A DNA stretch of 64,000 bases from Prodigiosinella confusarubida (lineage in GTDB: Bacteria; Pseudomonadota; Gammaproteobacteria; Enterobacterales; Enterobacteriaceae), in assembly GCF_002847015.1 (NCBI RefSeq), contig NZ_CP025085.1, positions 3,224,001-3,288,000 on the forward strand. Direction: 5' to 3'. Of the stretch, positions 1 through 10,671 are shown piece after piece. Each line of letters starts with the position of its first letter. The stretch's first letter is position 1. Below the pieces are notes generated by a model. It saw nothing but the letters and a program-made list of their open reading frames with translations. It was not told the origin of the DNA and made no database searches. The translations under genes were made by a program, and so were the position numbers.

Positions 1-1396
1 CGACTTCTTCCACCAGGTCCTCTTCGATTTCCATATCGAAACGCCAACTTGGTGCTACCGCCTGCCATCCAGCATTGGTTTTCGTTACCTGACAGCCCAG
101 ATGGCTCAGGATAGTGCTGACTTTTTCATCGACAATATGATGACCAATCAACCGATCCAGCTTTTCTCGGCGCAGTTCAATGGTGGCTCGAACAGGTAAG
201 TCTTTTTCGCTAGTAACATCAATGACCGGCCCGGCATTGCCGCCACAGATATCCAAAAGTAAACGGGTAGCACGCTCGATAGCCTTATGTTGCAAGGCCG
301 GGTCAACACCACGCTCATAGCGATGGGACGCATCCGTGTGCAGACCATAACGACGGGCACGACCAGTGATAGACAGCGGGTTGAAGTAAGCACACTCCAG
401 CAACACATCCTGTGTGTCCTCATTTACACCCGAGTGTTCCCCACCGAAAATTCCACCTATAGCCAGAGCCTTTTGGTGGTCCGCAATCACCAGTGTGTCA
501 CTGTTCAATGTGGCATCACTACCATCCAGCAGGCGCAGAACTTCGCCGTCTTTGGCCATACGCACGACAATACCTCCGTCCAGACGGCTCAGATCGAAGG
601 CATGCATGGGTTGTCCCAGTTCCAACAAAACATAGTTGGTAACATCCACCACCGGATCGATAGAACGAATACCGCAGCGTCGCAGTTTTTCACTCATCCA
701 CAGCGGTGTTGTCGCCTTAATATTAATGCCCTTCACTACCCGGCCCAGATAACGCGGACAAGCTTGAGTCGCCTCAACGCTAATCGGAAACGTATCCTGA
801 ATAACGACATCAACCGGTACAATTTCCGGTTCAGTCAACGCCAACGCATTCAATACGGCCACATCACGTGCAACCCCCAGGATGCCCAGGCAATCCGCAC
901 GGTTCGGTGTCACACTGATTTCGATAGTGTGGTCATTGAGCGCTAAATAGTCACGGATATCGCTACCTACTGGGGCATCCAGTGGTAACTCAATGATACC
1001 ACTGTGATCATCGGTAATAGCCAACTCCGAAAATGAACACAACATCCCTTCCGAAGGTTCACCACGCAATTTTGCCGCTTTGATTTTAAAATCGCCGGGA
1101 AGAACAGCCCCCACGGTTGCGACTGCAACTTTCAAGCCCTGACGACAATTCGGTGCGCCACAAACGATATTCAGCAGGCGCTCACCTCCAACATTAACCT
1201 TTGTTACACGCAACTTATCCGCATTAGGGTGCTGTGCGCACTCCATCACTTCCCCTACAACAACACCATGGAAGGCACCAGCAACAGCTTCAACGCCATC
1301 GACTTCAAGACCCGCCATAGTAATTTGTTCAGATAAGGCATCGCTGCTGATTGCTGGATTAACCCATTCGCGTAACCAGAGTTCACTGAATTTCAT
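1..1396 (-). CDS. pheT: Phenylalanine--tRNA ligase beta subunit, N-terminal part (cut by window edge)
   Basis: Beta subunit of the alpha2-beta2 phenylalanyl-tRNA synthetase, which charges tRNA-Phe and edits mischarged tyrosine. Reading the minus strand from the ATG at 1396 gives [20 protein letters not shown] and continues through a tRNA-binding (EMAP/OB-fold) domain with the [12 protein letters not shown] and IVCGAPN motifs of the family. About 465 codons lie in the window against roughly 795 expected, so the C-terminal part lies beyond base 1. It starts 15 nt after the pheS stop codon, so the two are one operon. The start follows a GGCGG purine stretch. Identification is by recognised family sequence. 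Confidence 0.96.
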   Translation of the reverse strand, partial: MKFSELWLREWVNPAISSDALSEQITMAGLEVDGVEAVAGAFHGVVVGEVMECAQHPNADKLRVTKVNVGGERLLNIVCGAPNCRQGLKVAVATVGAVLPGDFKIKAAKLRGEPSEGMLCSFSELAITDDHSGIIELPLDAPVGSDIRDYLALNDHTIEISVTPNRADCLGILGVARDVAVLNALALTEPEIVPVDVVIQDTFPISVEATQACPRYLGRVVKGINIKATTPLWMSEKLRRCGIRSIDPVVDVTNYVLLELGQPMHAFDLSRLDGGIVVRMAKDGEVLRLLDGSDATLNSDTLVIADHQKALAIGGIFGGEHSGVNEDTQDVLLECAYFNPLSITGRARRYGLHTDASHRYERGVDPALQHKAIERATRLLLDICGGNAGPVIDVTSEKDLPVRATIELRREKLDRLIGHHIVDEKVSTILSHLGCQVTKTNAGWQAVAPSWRFDMEIEEDLVEEV

Positions 1397-1411
1397 GATG
1401 ATGTATCCGCC

Positions 1412-2410
<999 letters not shown>

Positions 2411-2507
2411 CTACCTGTATGTCCAATGATCATAATTGGAAAAGTATGGTTATCAGTGCGCATGTAACAACGATGATCCTGCCATTAAATACATTTCCGG
2501 GATCAAA

Positions 2508-2533
2508 TAAAAAAGCCTCCACAGAGGAGGCTT
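2508..2533 (-). terminator. pheST attenuator (intrinsic terminator)
   Basis: On the minus strand an 8-bp perfect stem (2526-2533 paired with 2513-2520, loop of 5) is followed by a U-rich tract. It lies between the pheM leader peptide and pheS, where the attenuator of the E. coli pheST operon sits. Confidence 0.9.
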
Positions 2534-2579
2534 AAGCGCTACTTTTTGTTTCTTTTCTTACGCGCAAAGCCCCTGGGAT

Positions 2580-2624
2580 TCAGGCGCTAAAGAAAAAAAA
2601 GAAACGGAAAATAGCAGTTTGCAT
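2580..2624 (-). CDS. pheM: pheST operon leader peptide
   Basis: A 14-codon reading frame on the minus strand encodes MQTAIFRFFFFFSA followed by TGA. Six of the fourteen residues are phenylalanine, five of them consecutive. The E. coli PheM peptide is also 14 residues and Phe-rich. Ribosome stalling at the Phe codons when charged tRNA-Phe is low favours an antiterminator, while free translation allows the hairpin at 2508-2533 to form. The frame is too short for ordinary gene finders. Length, position before the terminator and composition all agree. Confidence 0.93.
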   Translation of the reverse strand: MQTAIFRFFFFFSA

Positions 2625-2736
2625 ACTTGCGTTACCTTGTCATCGTCTAACTTGTTGAGAATATAAACACATTTTCTTCGTTTTCGAAAGACGGAAAATA
2701 TAAATTCATTCATCAATACGATTTATCATAAAACGG

Positions 2737-2763
2737 AAAAGAGGGAGACAAGCTCCCTCTTTT
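2737..2763 (-). terminator. Intrinsic terminator after rplT
   Basis: Minus-strand hairpin with stem GAGGGA/TCCCTC (2754-2759 with 2741-2746), extended by A/T pairs and ending in a T tract, starting 8 nt past the rplT stop codon. It separates the infC-rpmI-rplT transcript from the pheM-pheST unit. Confidence 0.8.
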
Positions 2764-2770
2764 AGCTGGC

Positions 2771-3145
<375 letters not shown>

Positions 3146-3169
3146 TTATTCTGAATTAAAAAAAGTTAC

Positions 3170-3388
<219 letters not shown>

Positions 3389-3463
3389 TTAATTAACAAC
3401 GAACCAGATAAGGCGAACAGAACGCGCCACATAAAAGTAGCGCGGATATGTTACTTGAATGCC

Positions 3464-4009
<546 letters not shown>

Positions 4010-5938
4010 TTATTCCTCCAATTGATGAAGACTACGGCTGCGAATCTCTTCCTGCAGCTTACTGATCACTTCACGGACATCCAGGCTCCCCAAATCCTTA
4101 CCACGACGAGTACGGACTGCAACTTTACCTGCTTCAACTTCTTTGTCGCCGCAGACAAGCATATAAGGAACACGCCGCAAAGTGTGCTCGCGGATTTTAA
4201 AGCCTATCTTCTCATTTCTCAAGTCTGCTTTGACGCGAATTCCTGCTTCCTGCAGTTTTCTGGTTAATTCGCTGACATAATCAGACTGATTGTCGGTGAT
4301 ATTCATAATCACCACCTGTACCGGAGCTAACCATGTTGGGAAAAAGCCTGCGTATTCTTCTGTAAGAATACCAATAAATCGCTCCATAGATCCCAGTATA
4401 GCCCGGTGAATCATTACTGGTACCTGACGTTCATTACTTTCTCCGACATAAGAAGCATTCAAACGTCCAGGTAATGAAAAGTCGAGCTGCACCGTACCAC
4501 ACTGCCAGGCACGATCCAAACAATCATGCAGAGTGAATTCGATCTTTGGACCGTAAAACGCCCCCTCTCCCGGCTGGAACTCAAACGGAATGCTATTTTC
4601 CGCCAACGCTGCGGCTAAATCATCTTCAGCACGGGTCCACATCTCATCAGTACCAATACGTTTCTCAGGACGAGTAGAAAGTTTCACTACAATCTTTTCA
4701 AAACCAAAAGTGCTGTACATGTCATAAACCATTTTTATACAGCTATTTACTTCACTACGAACCTGATCTTCAGTACAGAAAATATGCGCGTCATCCTGCG
4801 TGAAACCGCGAACCCGCATTAAACCATGCAGCGAACCTGATGGTTCATTACGGTGACAACTACCAAATTCGGCCATACGCAACGGCAAATCACGATAAGA
4901 TTTGAGACCCTGATTAAAAATTTGCACATGTCCTGGGCAGTTCATCGGTTTAATGCAATATTCACGGTTCTCAGAAGACGTCGTAAACATGTGTTCTGCA
5001 TAATTTTCCCAATGCCCCGTTTTTTCCCACAGGACACGATCCATCATAAATGGGCCTTTTACTTCCTGATACTGGTACTCTTTGAGCTTCATACGAACAA
5101 AGGCTTCAAGCTCACGGAAAATTGTCCAGCCATCGTTATGCCAGAATACCATGCCTGGCGCTTCTTCCTGCATGTGGTACAAATCAAGCTGTTTACCGAT
5201 TTTACGGTGATCACGCTTGGCGGCTTCTTCCATACGTTGCAAATAAGCACTTAACTGCTTTTTATCCGCCCATGCGGTGCCATAAATGCGTTGCAACATT
5301 TTATTTTTGCTGTCACCCCGCCAGTAAGCACCTGACGTTTTCTGTAATTTGAAATGGTGACAAAACCGCATATTCGGTACATGCGGACCACGGCACATAT
5401 CGATATATTCTTCATGATGATACAGACCAGGATGGTCGTCATGGCTGATATTTTCATCAAGGATAGCGACCTTATAGACTTCTCCGCGGGTCATAAATGT
5501 ATCGCGCGCTTCCTGCCAGCTCACTTTTTTCTTGATGACATCGTAATCTTTGCTGGCCAGCTCGTGCATACGCTTTTCAAGCAGGTCAATATCTTCCTGA
5601 GTCAGCATGTGATCCAAATCGATATCATAGTAAAAACCATGATCAATCACCGGACCGATCGCCATTTTGGTGTCTGACCATAATTGTTTAATAGCATGGC
5701 CTAACAAATGCGCACAGGAGTGACGGATAATCTCTAGACCGGCGTCATCTTTAGCGGTGATGATCGCCAGTTCGACATCCGATTCAATCGGATCGGTTGC
5801 ATCGATCAATTCGCCATTTACTCGGCCAGCAATACAAGCTTTCGCCAGACCTGGACCAATATCCATGGCAACATCAAGAGGAGAAACTGTGCGGTCGTAA
5901 TGGCGTTGACTACCATCAGGAAGTGTAATAACAGGCAT
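4010..5938 (-). CDS. thrS: Threonine--tRNA ligase
   Basis: Charges tRNA-Thr and edits Ser-tRNA-Thr. The start at 5938 gives [20 protein letters not shown] and 642 residues, the standard size; a longer frame from 5971 adds 11 atypical residues. Domains in order are TGS (about 1-61), editing domain with [10 protein letters not shown] and DMCRGPH, the class II catalytic core with the zinc-cysteine motif [10 protein letters not shown], and the C-terminal anticodon-binding domain. In E. coli the mRNA leader mimics tRNA-Thr for autoregulation. The leader here (5939 to about 6130) was not resolved into those arms. Confidence 0.98.
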   Translation of the reverse strand: MPVITLPDGSQRHYDRTVSPLDVAMDIGPGLAKACIAGRVNGELIDATDPIESDVELAIITAKDDAGLEIIRHSCAHLLGHAIKQLWSDTKMAIGPVIDHGFYYDIDLDHMLTQEDIDLLEKRMHELASKDYDVIKKKVSWQEARDTFMTRGEVYKVAILDENISHDDHPGLYHHEEYIDMCRGPHVPNMRFCHHFKLQKTSGAYWRGDSKNKMLQRIYGTAWADKKQLSAYLQRMEEAAKRDHRKIGKQLDLYHMQEEAPGMVFWHNDGWTIFRELEAFVRMKLKEYQYQEVKGPFMMDRVLWEKTGHWENYAEHMFTTSSENREYCIKPMNCPGHVQIFNQGLKSYRDLPLRMAEFGSCHRNEPSGSLHGLMRVRGFTQDDAHIFCTEDQVRSEVNSCIKMVYDMYSTFGFEKIVVKLSTRPEKRIGTDEMWTRAEDDLAAALAENSIPFEFQPGEGAFYGPKIEFTLHDCLDRAWQCGTVQLDFSLPGRLNASYVGESNERQVPVMIHRAILGSMERFIGILTEEYAGFFPTWLAPVQVVIMNITDNQSDYVSELTRKLQEAGIRVKADLRNEKIGFKIREHTLRRVPYMLVCGDKEVEAGKVAVRTRRGKDLGSLDVREVISKLQEEIRSRSLHQLEE

Positions 5939-6424
5939 GATAATTCCCTTATTTGCAGTGGTGACCCACACGTAAGATCACATACAAAAGATAATTGTGT
6001 TTTATTTCAGTGAGTGAGAACTTTATTTAACCCACAATTGTTAAATATGTCCCAAACGGTTAATCCAAGAGATTACTATGGCTCGTCTAATTGGTTTGAA
6101 ACAACCAGTAAACTTACCCCGTAACTCGACGGCGTAGAGTAGCATCATGCAGAGACGCATTCCACCTACTATGGGCAAATATACTGCCATAACAGGCAAT
6201 TATTCATGCTTATCTCTAACAGACTCCATTTCATTCATCATCAGATACAAGAGCACCCCATAAGATACATTCTCTAATCAATCAGGTCAGAATGCCAGTT
6301 CTCGGGATTCTACTTAAGAAAGCGCCTGTATGTTTTAACTGACATGTCATCGTTCTACTTTGCGCTGGGTTTGTATGAAAATTAGGGATAGTAATGCTCT
6401 ATAACCCACCCTCAGCGTCCCATA
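5939..6424. other. Intergenic region upstream of thrS; no gene seen
   Basis: This stretch of nearly 490 bases between the divergent-ended thrS (start at 5938) and yebO (stop at 6425) holds the thrS promoter and leader by position. No convincing reading frame, RNA gene or repeat was recognised. Confidence 0.6.
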
Positions 6425-6700
6425 TCAACGTTCCGGGATCACATCTTTGAAATAAATATCTTCATCAGCGTTATATTCTGAATCCGACGGAGTATTACCT
6501 TGATCTCTGCCCACAGCCGTCACCAATGTCTGCAACAGATCAGATTGCAGCTTCTGTTGTTCCACGATTTCCTGTAGCAGTCTGATTTGTTCATTAGCTC
6601 GAACACTGATCCGATTAATAAAAAACCAGATGAACATAATCAACAACATGACCAAAACAACAAAAATACCCCCTAACGAGCTTGAAGCTACTTCACTCAT
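6425..6700 (-). CDS. yebO: YebO family small inner-membrane protein
   Basis: The start at 6700 gives MSEVASSSLGGIFVVLVMLL and 91 residues. A hydrophobic segment at about 8-29 ends in WFFINRISVRANEQIRLLQE, which matches the WFFINR-NEQI-LLE signature of E. coli YebO. It is followed by a Gln/Leu-rich coiled-coil stretch (EQQKLQSDLLQTL) and an acidic tail. The function is unknown. A frame extending to 6790 lacks family support, and an AGGG ribosome-binding site precedes 6700. In E. coli mgrB sits beside yebO and kdgR, but no mgrB-like frame was seen here. Confidence 0.85.
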   Translation of the reverse strand: MSEVASSSLGGIFVVLVMLLIMFIWFFINRISVRANEQIRLLQEIVEQQKLQSDLLQTLVTAVGRDQGNTPSDSEYNADEDIYFKDVIPER

Positions 6701-6833
6701 GTCGAACCCTATTAACATTGGCTGATTAAAGCGAATACTGTAGCACCGAGTCTCGGGTAAATTCGACCCCGAATTATGCTGTCCATACAATTACAGATAG
6801 ATATGCTGCGATATATGATCGTTTTTTAATGGC

Positions 6834-6861
6834 AGTAAAAAGCCTGTCACCAAGACAGGCT
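6834..6861 (-). terminator. Intrinsic terminator of kdgR
   Basis: Minus-strand hairpin AGCCTGTC/GACAGGCT (8-bp stem, 5-nt loop) followed by a T tract, 20 nt beyond the kdgR stop codon. Confidence 0.88.
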
Positions 6862-6881
6862 AATCTAAGTCAAACCCAGAT

Positions 6882-7673
6882 TCAGAATGGGTAATCGTGA
6901 TATCCCATCTGTTCAGAAATATTGCGAGCGGCGGTATGCAGCATCGCTACATACTCCTGCTTATTGTCTTCAGAAAAGCGGATAGTGGGAAACGATACGC
7001 TCAAACCCGCGATAACCACGCCAAAACGGTCAAAGACAGGAACAGCAATACAACGCAACCCTTCTTCCTGCTCTTCATTATCCTCGCCATACCCTTGGCT
7101 GTGGACCAGGTCAAGCTGAGGTAACAGCTCCTCAGCACTGCAAAGTGTACGCGGTGTACTGCGTTTGAACTCTACCAGTTTCAGGATTTCTTTTACTTCC
7201 TCACGGTCACGCCAAGCCAGTAAAACCTTACCAATTGCAGTACTGTGTAATGGATTACGGCGGCCAATACGCGAATACATCCGCAAGTTATACATAGAGT
7301 CGATTTTATGGATATAGACGATACTGTCTTCATCCAACGCCCCCAAATGAATAGTTTCCCGCGTGAGTGCAGAAAGTTCCCTCATCTGAATATCAGCGCT
7401 GCGGATCAAATCGACGTTTTGTAGTGCCTTCGCTCCTAGTTCAAACAATTTTAGCGTAAGCGAGTATTTTTCCGACTCACCTTCCTGAGCAACATAGCCT
7501 AAAGACTTCATCGTTTGTAGGAAACGATAAACTGTACTTTTAGACATCATGACACGCTGTGAAAGCTCAGTGATACCAATTTCACGTTCTTCGCCTAACG
7601 CCTGCAAGATACCAAAAACCTTCAAGACAGACGACACGGAATCGGGTTGTTTATCTAAATCTGCAATAGCCAT
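6882..7673 (-). CDS. kdgR: IclR-family repressor of pectinolysis KdgR
   Basis: KdgR represses pectate lyase, oligogalacturonate transport and catabolism genes in soft-rot bacteria and is released by 2-keto-3-deoxygluconate. The protein has 263 residues. An N-terminal winged helix (about 15-77, with the recognition-helix segment MMSKSTVYRFLQTMKSLGYV) precedes an IclR effector-binding domain (about 90-255, with RIGRRNPLHSTAIGKVLLAW). It lies beside ogl, one of its known targets, which is the Dickeya arrangement. The terminator at 6834-6861 ends the gene. Confidence 0.97.
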   Translation of the reverse strand: MAIADLDKQPDSVSSVLKVFGILQALGEEREIGITELSQRVMMSKSTVYRFLQTMKSLGYVAQEGESEKYSLTLKLFELGAKALQNVDLIRSADIQMRELSALTRETIHLGALDEDSIVYIHKIDSMYNLRMYSRIGRRNPLHSTAIGKVLLAWRDREEVKEILKLVEFKRSTPRTLCSAEELLPQLDLVHSQGYGEDNEEQEEGLRCIAVPVFDRFGVVIAGLSVSFPTIRFSEDNKQEYVAMLHTAARNISEQMGYHDYPF

Positions 7674-7711
7674 TTTGGTGGTTACCCTACTCAGTTTTTT
7701 TGTTTTAAAAA

Positions 7712-7732
7712 AAATAGAACAATGGTTTTAGT
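7712..7732. promoter_or_regulatory. Weak KdgR-box-like site upstream of kdgR
   Basis: About 40 bases upstream of the kdgR start, AATAGAACAATGGTTTTAG resembles the KdgR consensus (GAAACA-x-TGTTTC core with A/T flanks) with several mismatches. It could be a low-affinity autoregulatory site. This is by eye only. Confidence 0.3.
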
Positions 7733-7841
7733 ATAAAGGGAACACTTTGAGTATGGCAATGGAACAATCATCTATAATCGACACTCTCAATAAGTTGTTG
7801 GTTATAAGCGTTGCCTCCCTGATATTTACCTAACATCAAAA

Positions 7842-7874
7842 AGCTAGAAACCACGCCTGATTGCACGTGGTTTC
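7842..7874 (-). terminator. Intrinsic terminator of ogl
   Basis: Perfect 9-bp stem GAAACCACG/CGTGGTTTC (7847-7855 with 7866-7874), followed on the minus strand by CTTTTTG, 9 nt after the ogl stop codon. Confidence 0.88.
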
Positions 7875-7882
7875 TTGAAGCA

Positions 7883-9049
7883 TTATTGCCAGACAGAGTC
7901 CGGCACTTTCGCCAGATATAATGCTGGCATACCATCCATATCAGATGTAAACAAAATTTGTTTATTATCCGGTGTAAAAGATGGGTGCGGATGGGTTACT
8001 TGGCGGTCTCCCTCCAGAACGTCCCAAGAGGTGTTATGTTGAGCGACCCGATGTTGTTTACCCGTTTTCATATTAAATACATACAAGAAAGGATCATTTT
8101 CAATCTTATAACCACCATCGTCCTTCACATCTACTGGCGCATTGGAACCATCACCCACCATTAACGTACCGTCATAGTTACTCATCAAATGTGAGCAGGC
8201 TGGCATTTCCATCAATTGCCGGTTTTCTAATGTTACGGGGTCAATACTACAGATAAAACGATTCGTACTGCCTTTCATATAAGAGACATAAACAAGGGCG
8301 GAACCATCTGGAACCCAGAATTCATGAGTACAACTTTCACCCGGCGCATGCTCTTTCACCTTCCGCATGTTGCTGCCGTCCTCATTAATGAACCACATAC
8401 GGGCATCGACCAGATCATGCGGTCCCTCATGGCAGAAGGCAACAGTATTATCATCGCCAGGGCGATAGATTGGATGTCCAAGCCATTGGTTTTCTTTAAG
8501 AATAGTTTTTGCCTTACCCGTCTGTAGGTCTACACAAATCAAGCGGCAACATGGATTAGTGAAATAGAACTCCTGAAACTTTTTCCAATCAGTAAGCGGT
8601 TTCCAGTCCTCTTTTTTAATTTCAATCCCCACCATCTTGCTACAATCAGAATTAGCCACCCAAGTACCGTATCCAACCCAATCATCCGGAACCTGATAAA
8701 TGGTCGATTCTTCCAGTGTTTCCAGATCCACGCGCATCAAGTTACGTGTCTTTTTTACGTAATAGAGTGCATCATCTTTCGGTGATAGAAATCCTCCAAA
8801 CGTATTATCACCCGTCCCTTCTGTTAGCTGTGTTGCCTGTTGTTTTTTAAGATCCAGTAAATAATAGTTCCACGAACCGTCAAAAGCGCCACCAAATAAC
8901 AAGTTACTTCCATCATTACTGAAACATTTCTGATAAAAATAATTGCGGTGACAGATGACATCGGGAGGAGTGAGACGTACAACGTCAGTACCAGTTACTG
9001 GATCCTGGTAGGTATGAAACGTGAAAGGAAGCTTATTACCTTTAGCCAT
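7883..9049 (-). CDS. ogl: Oligogalacturonate lyase (polysaccharide lyase family 22)
   Basis: Cytoplasmic enzyme that splits di-galacturonates and unsaturated di-galacturonates to keto-sugar monomers feeding the 2-keto-3-deoxygluconate pathway. The start at 9049 gives MAKGNKLPFTFHTYQDPVTG and 388 residues, the known length. It follows a clear AAGGA site; an in-frame ATG at 9073 is less likely. The beta-propeller signature is complete. Gln350, His353 and His355 (QVTHPHP) align with manganese ligands known in the Yersinia enzyme. Two KdgR-like palindromes lie upstream and kdgR follows downstream, so pectin-dependent induction is expected. Confidence 0.97.
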   Translation of the reverse strand: MAKGNKLPFTFHTYQDPVTGTDVVRLTPPDVICHRNYFYQKCFSNDGSNLLFGGAFDGSWNYYLLDLKKQQATQLTEGTGDNTFGGFLSPKDDALYYVKKTRNLMRVDLETLEESTIYQVPDDWVGYGTWVANSDCSKMVGIEIKKEDWKPLTDWKKFQEFYFTNPCCRLICVDLQTGKAKTILKENQWLGHPIYRPGDDNTVAFCHEGPHDLVDARMWFINEDGSNMRKVKEHAPGESCTHEFWVPDGSALVYVSYMKGSTNRFICSIDPVTLENRQLMEMPACSHLMSNYDGTLMVGDGSNAPVDVKDDGGYKIENDPFLYVFNMKTGKQHRVAQHNTSWDVLEGDRQVTHPHPSFTPDNKQILFTSDMDGMPALYLAKVPDSVWQ

Positions 9050-9143
9050 CTGTAAATCCTTAGAGCTTATCATGAAGAATCTGATGTCGTCTGAGAACTA
9101 TGTTGCAACGTAGCTCAAACAGTTCACCTGTAATATTGATATT

Positions 9144-9166
9144 TTAGAAACATCGTTTCACTTTTC
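9144..9166. promoter_or_regulatory. KdgR operator in the ogl promoter
   Basis: GAAACATCGTTTC at 9147-9159, flanked by A/T-rich DNA, matches the palindromic KdgR consensus core with one or two differences. It sits about 100 bases upstream of the ogl start. Confidence 0.7.
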
Positions 9167-9185
9167 CGTGATCGTGGTTTTATTT

Positions 9186-9201
9186 TATGAAATATTTCAG
9201 A
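9186..9201. promoter_or_regulatory. Second KdgR-like palindrome upstream of ogl
   Basis: TGAAATATTTCA at 9188-9199 is a perfect 12-bp palindrome keeping the outer TGAAA/TTTCA of the KdgR box, 28 bases beyond the first site. A pair of sites would allow cooperative repression, but the core is shorter than the consensus. Confidence 0.4.
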
Positions 9202-9284
9202 TGTTTTCACTCACTGTTTGATTTGAGGCAAGATTATTTTATCCAGTACTGGAAAATAGATAGTGTTGTCATTATCCCTGTTTT

Positions 9285-9314
9285 CCAAAAAAAAAGGCCC
9301 CATTCGGAGCCTTT
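9285..9314 (-). terminator. Intrinsic terminator of htpX
   Basis: Minus-strand hairpin (AAAGGC/GCCTTT with additional G-C pairs) followed by a run of nine T residues, starting 22 nt after the htpX stop codon. Confidence 0.85.
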
Positions 9315-9336
9315 ATCGACAAACTAGAGACGCTAG

Positions 9337-10221
9337 TTATTTCAGGTATGAGCCATTACGAAGTGCTTCGATGCGCTTATCCAGTGGCGGATGAGACATA
9401 AACAGTTCACTAAATGATTTAGACTTACCATTAATACAAAACGCCATCATACTGCTATCTTCTTGTGGCTCGTAACTGGTTTTCAGACGCTGTAAAGCAG
9501 CAATCATTTTTTCCCGACCTACTAACGTGGCTGAACCGGCATCGGCATGAAATTCACGATAACGGGAAAACCACATCGTGATAATACTGGCCAAAATGCC
9601 AAATAGCAGTTCCAAGACCGTCGCGACCGCAAAATAAACCAGTGGATTTCCACCACTGCCTTCCTCACCATCATCTCTGTTACCTGAAAGGAAACCAGAA
9701 ACCACTTGGGCAAGAAGCCGTGAGATAAAGATAACAAAGGTGTTAACTACTCCCTGAATCAACGTCATGGTAACCATATCCCCATTGGCAACATGACTGA
9801 TTTCATGGGCGATAACTGCTTGAGCCTCATCACGGTTCATATTCTGCAACAGGCCACTGCTGACAGCGACCAAAGAAGCATCACGGCGAGCACCCGTTGC
9901 AAAAGCATTGATATCAGGAGAATGGTAAACAGCAACCTGCGGCATAGTAATGCCTACTTGCTGTGATAGTTCTCTAACGGTGGTAAGCAGCCAGCGTTCT
10001 GTTTCATTACGTGGTTGTTCAATCAATTCACCGCCGACTGAACGCAATGCCATCCATTTCGACATCAACAGTGAAACAAAAGCGCCGCCAAAACCAAACA
10101 GTCCGGACATGATCACTAATCCTTGTACACTGCTGGACTGAATTCCTGTCAGGCTGAGCACTAACCCGAATACCAACATCACCGCCAGGTTGGTGATAAG
10201 GAAAAGCGCAATACGCATCAT
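9337..10221 (-). CDS. htpX: Protease HtpX (membrane M48 metalloprotease)
   Basis: Inner-membrane zinc protease that degrades misfolded membrane proteins together with FtsH. The protein has 294 residues against 293 in E. coli and begins [16 protein letters not shown]. Two N-terminal transmembrane segments lie at about 4-26 and 33-55, then the zinc motif [14 protein letters not shown] (HExxH), two more membrane segments, and the third zinc ligand Glu in [10 protein letters not shown]. The C terminus [12 protein letters not shown] is the family signature. In enterobacteria it is typically part of the CpxR stress regulon; no site was verified here. Confidence 0.97.
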   Translation of the reverse strand: MMRIALFLITNLAVMLVFGLVLSLTGIQSSSVQGLVIMSGLFGFGGAFVSLLMSKWMALRSVGGELIEQPRNETERWLLTTVRELSQQVGITMPQVAVYHSPDINAFATGARRDASLVAVSSGLLQNMNRDEAQAVIAHEISHVANGDMVTMTLIQGVVNTFVIFISRLLAQVVSGFLSGNRDDGEEGSGGNPLVYFAVATVLELLFGILASIITMWFSRYREFHADAGSATLVGREKMIAALQRLKTSYEPQEDSSMMAFCINGKSKSFSELFMSHPPLDKRIEALRNGSYLK

Positions 10222-10671
10222 ATGGATCTGATTCCCTCACTCAATGAAAACAACACCAGAATGGTGTCTGAAACATTGATATCGTATGGTCTGCCGTAAT
10301 GTTTTCAAGCATTCTTAACGTTTCAGTTACTAAATACACATAACTTTACATTCTCCTCTGCCACATCAGGCAAAAAGGAGGAATTTTTTAGGCACAAATA
10401 CATTTATCTTTCCCATGCAATACACTTACTGCCACTTTGTACAAAACCATATGGAAGCCAAAAAAGAATCAATAAATGCCGGGATAGTAGTAAGGAGCGA
10501 TATGATTTTTAATGCGGATATAAACATTATTTGCAAGTACGTTCTGGTTATTTTTTAATTGGGTTGCTCAAAAAACGCCCCTTCATTAAGCAAAAAGGCA
10601 ACTGATTAAAAATCATCACTCTACCAAAAATGGTTGATTTTAAGACAGTGCCTTTCCGCTGTGGTCATCAA
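10222..10671. other. Intergenic region between htpX and the GGDEF-EAL gene
   Basis: About 450 bases that by position hold the htpX promoter and the 3' end of the GGDEF-EAL transcript. A weak inverted repeat (about 10609-10640) could be a terminator of the latter. No gene was recognised. Confidence 0.5.

Noticed and set aside
287-946. Plus-strand frame of 219 codons at the start of the window
   Set aside because: It lies wholly antisense to pheT, whose frame has clear family sequence; the plus-strand product resembles nothing.
4853-5254. Plus-strand frame antisense to thrS
   Set aside because: Shadow of the thrS frame, with no ribosome-binding site and no family likeness.
6701-6833. Possible mgrB between yebO and kdgR
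   Set aside because: I looked for the MgrB signature (short membrane protein with two periplasmic cysteines) and found none on either strand.
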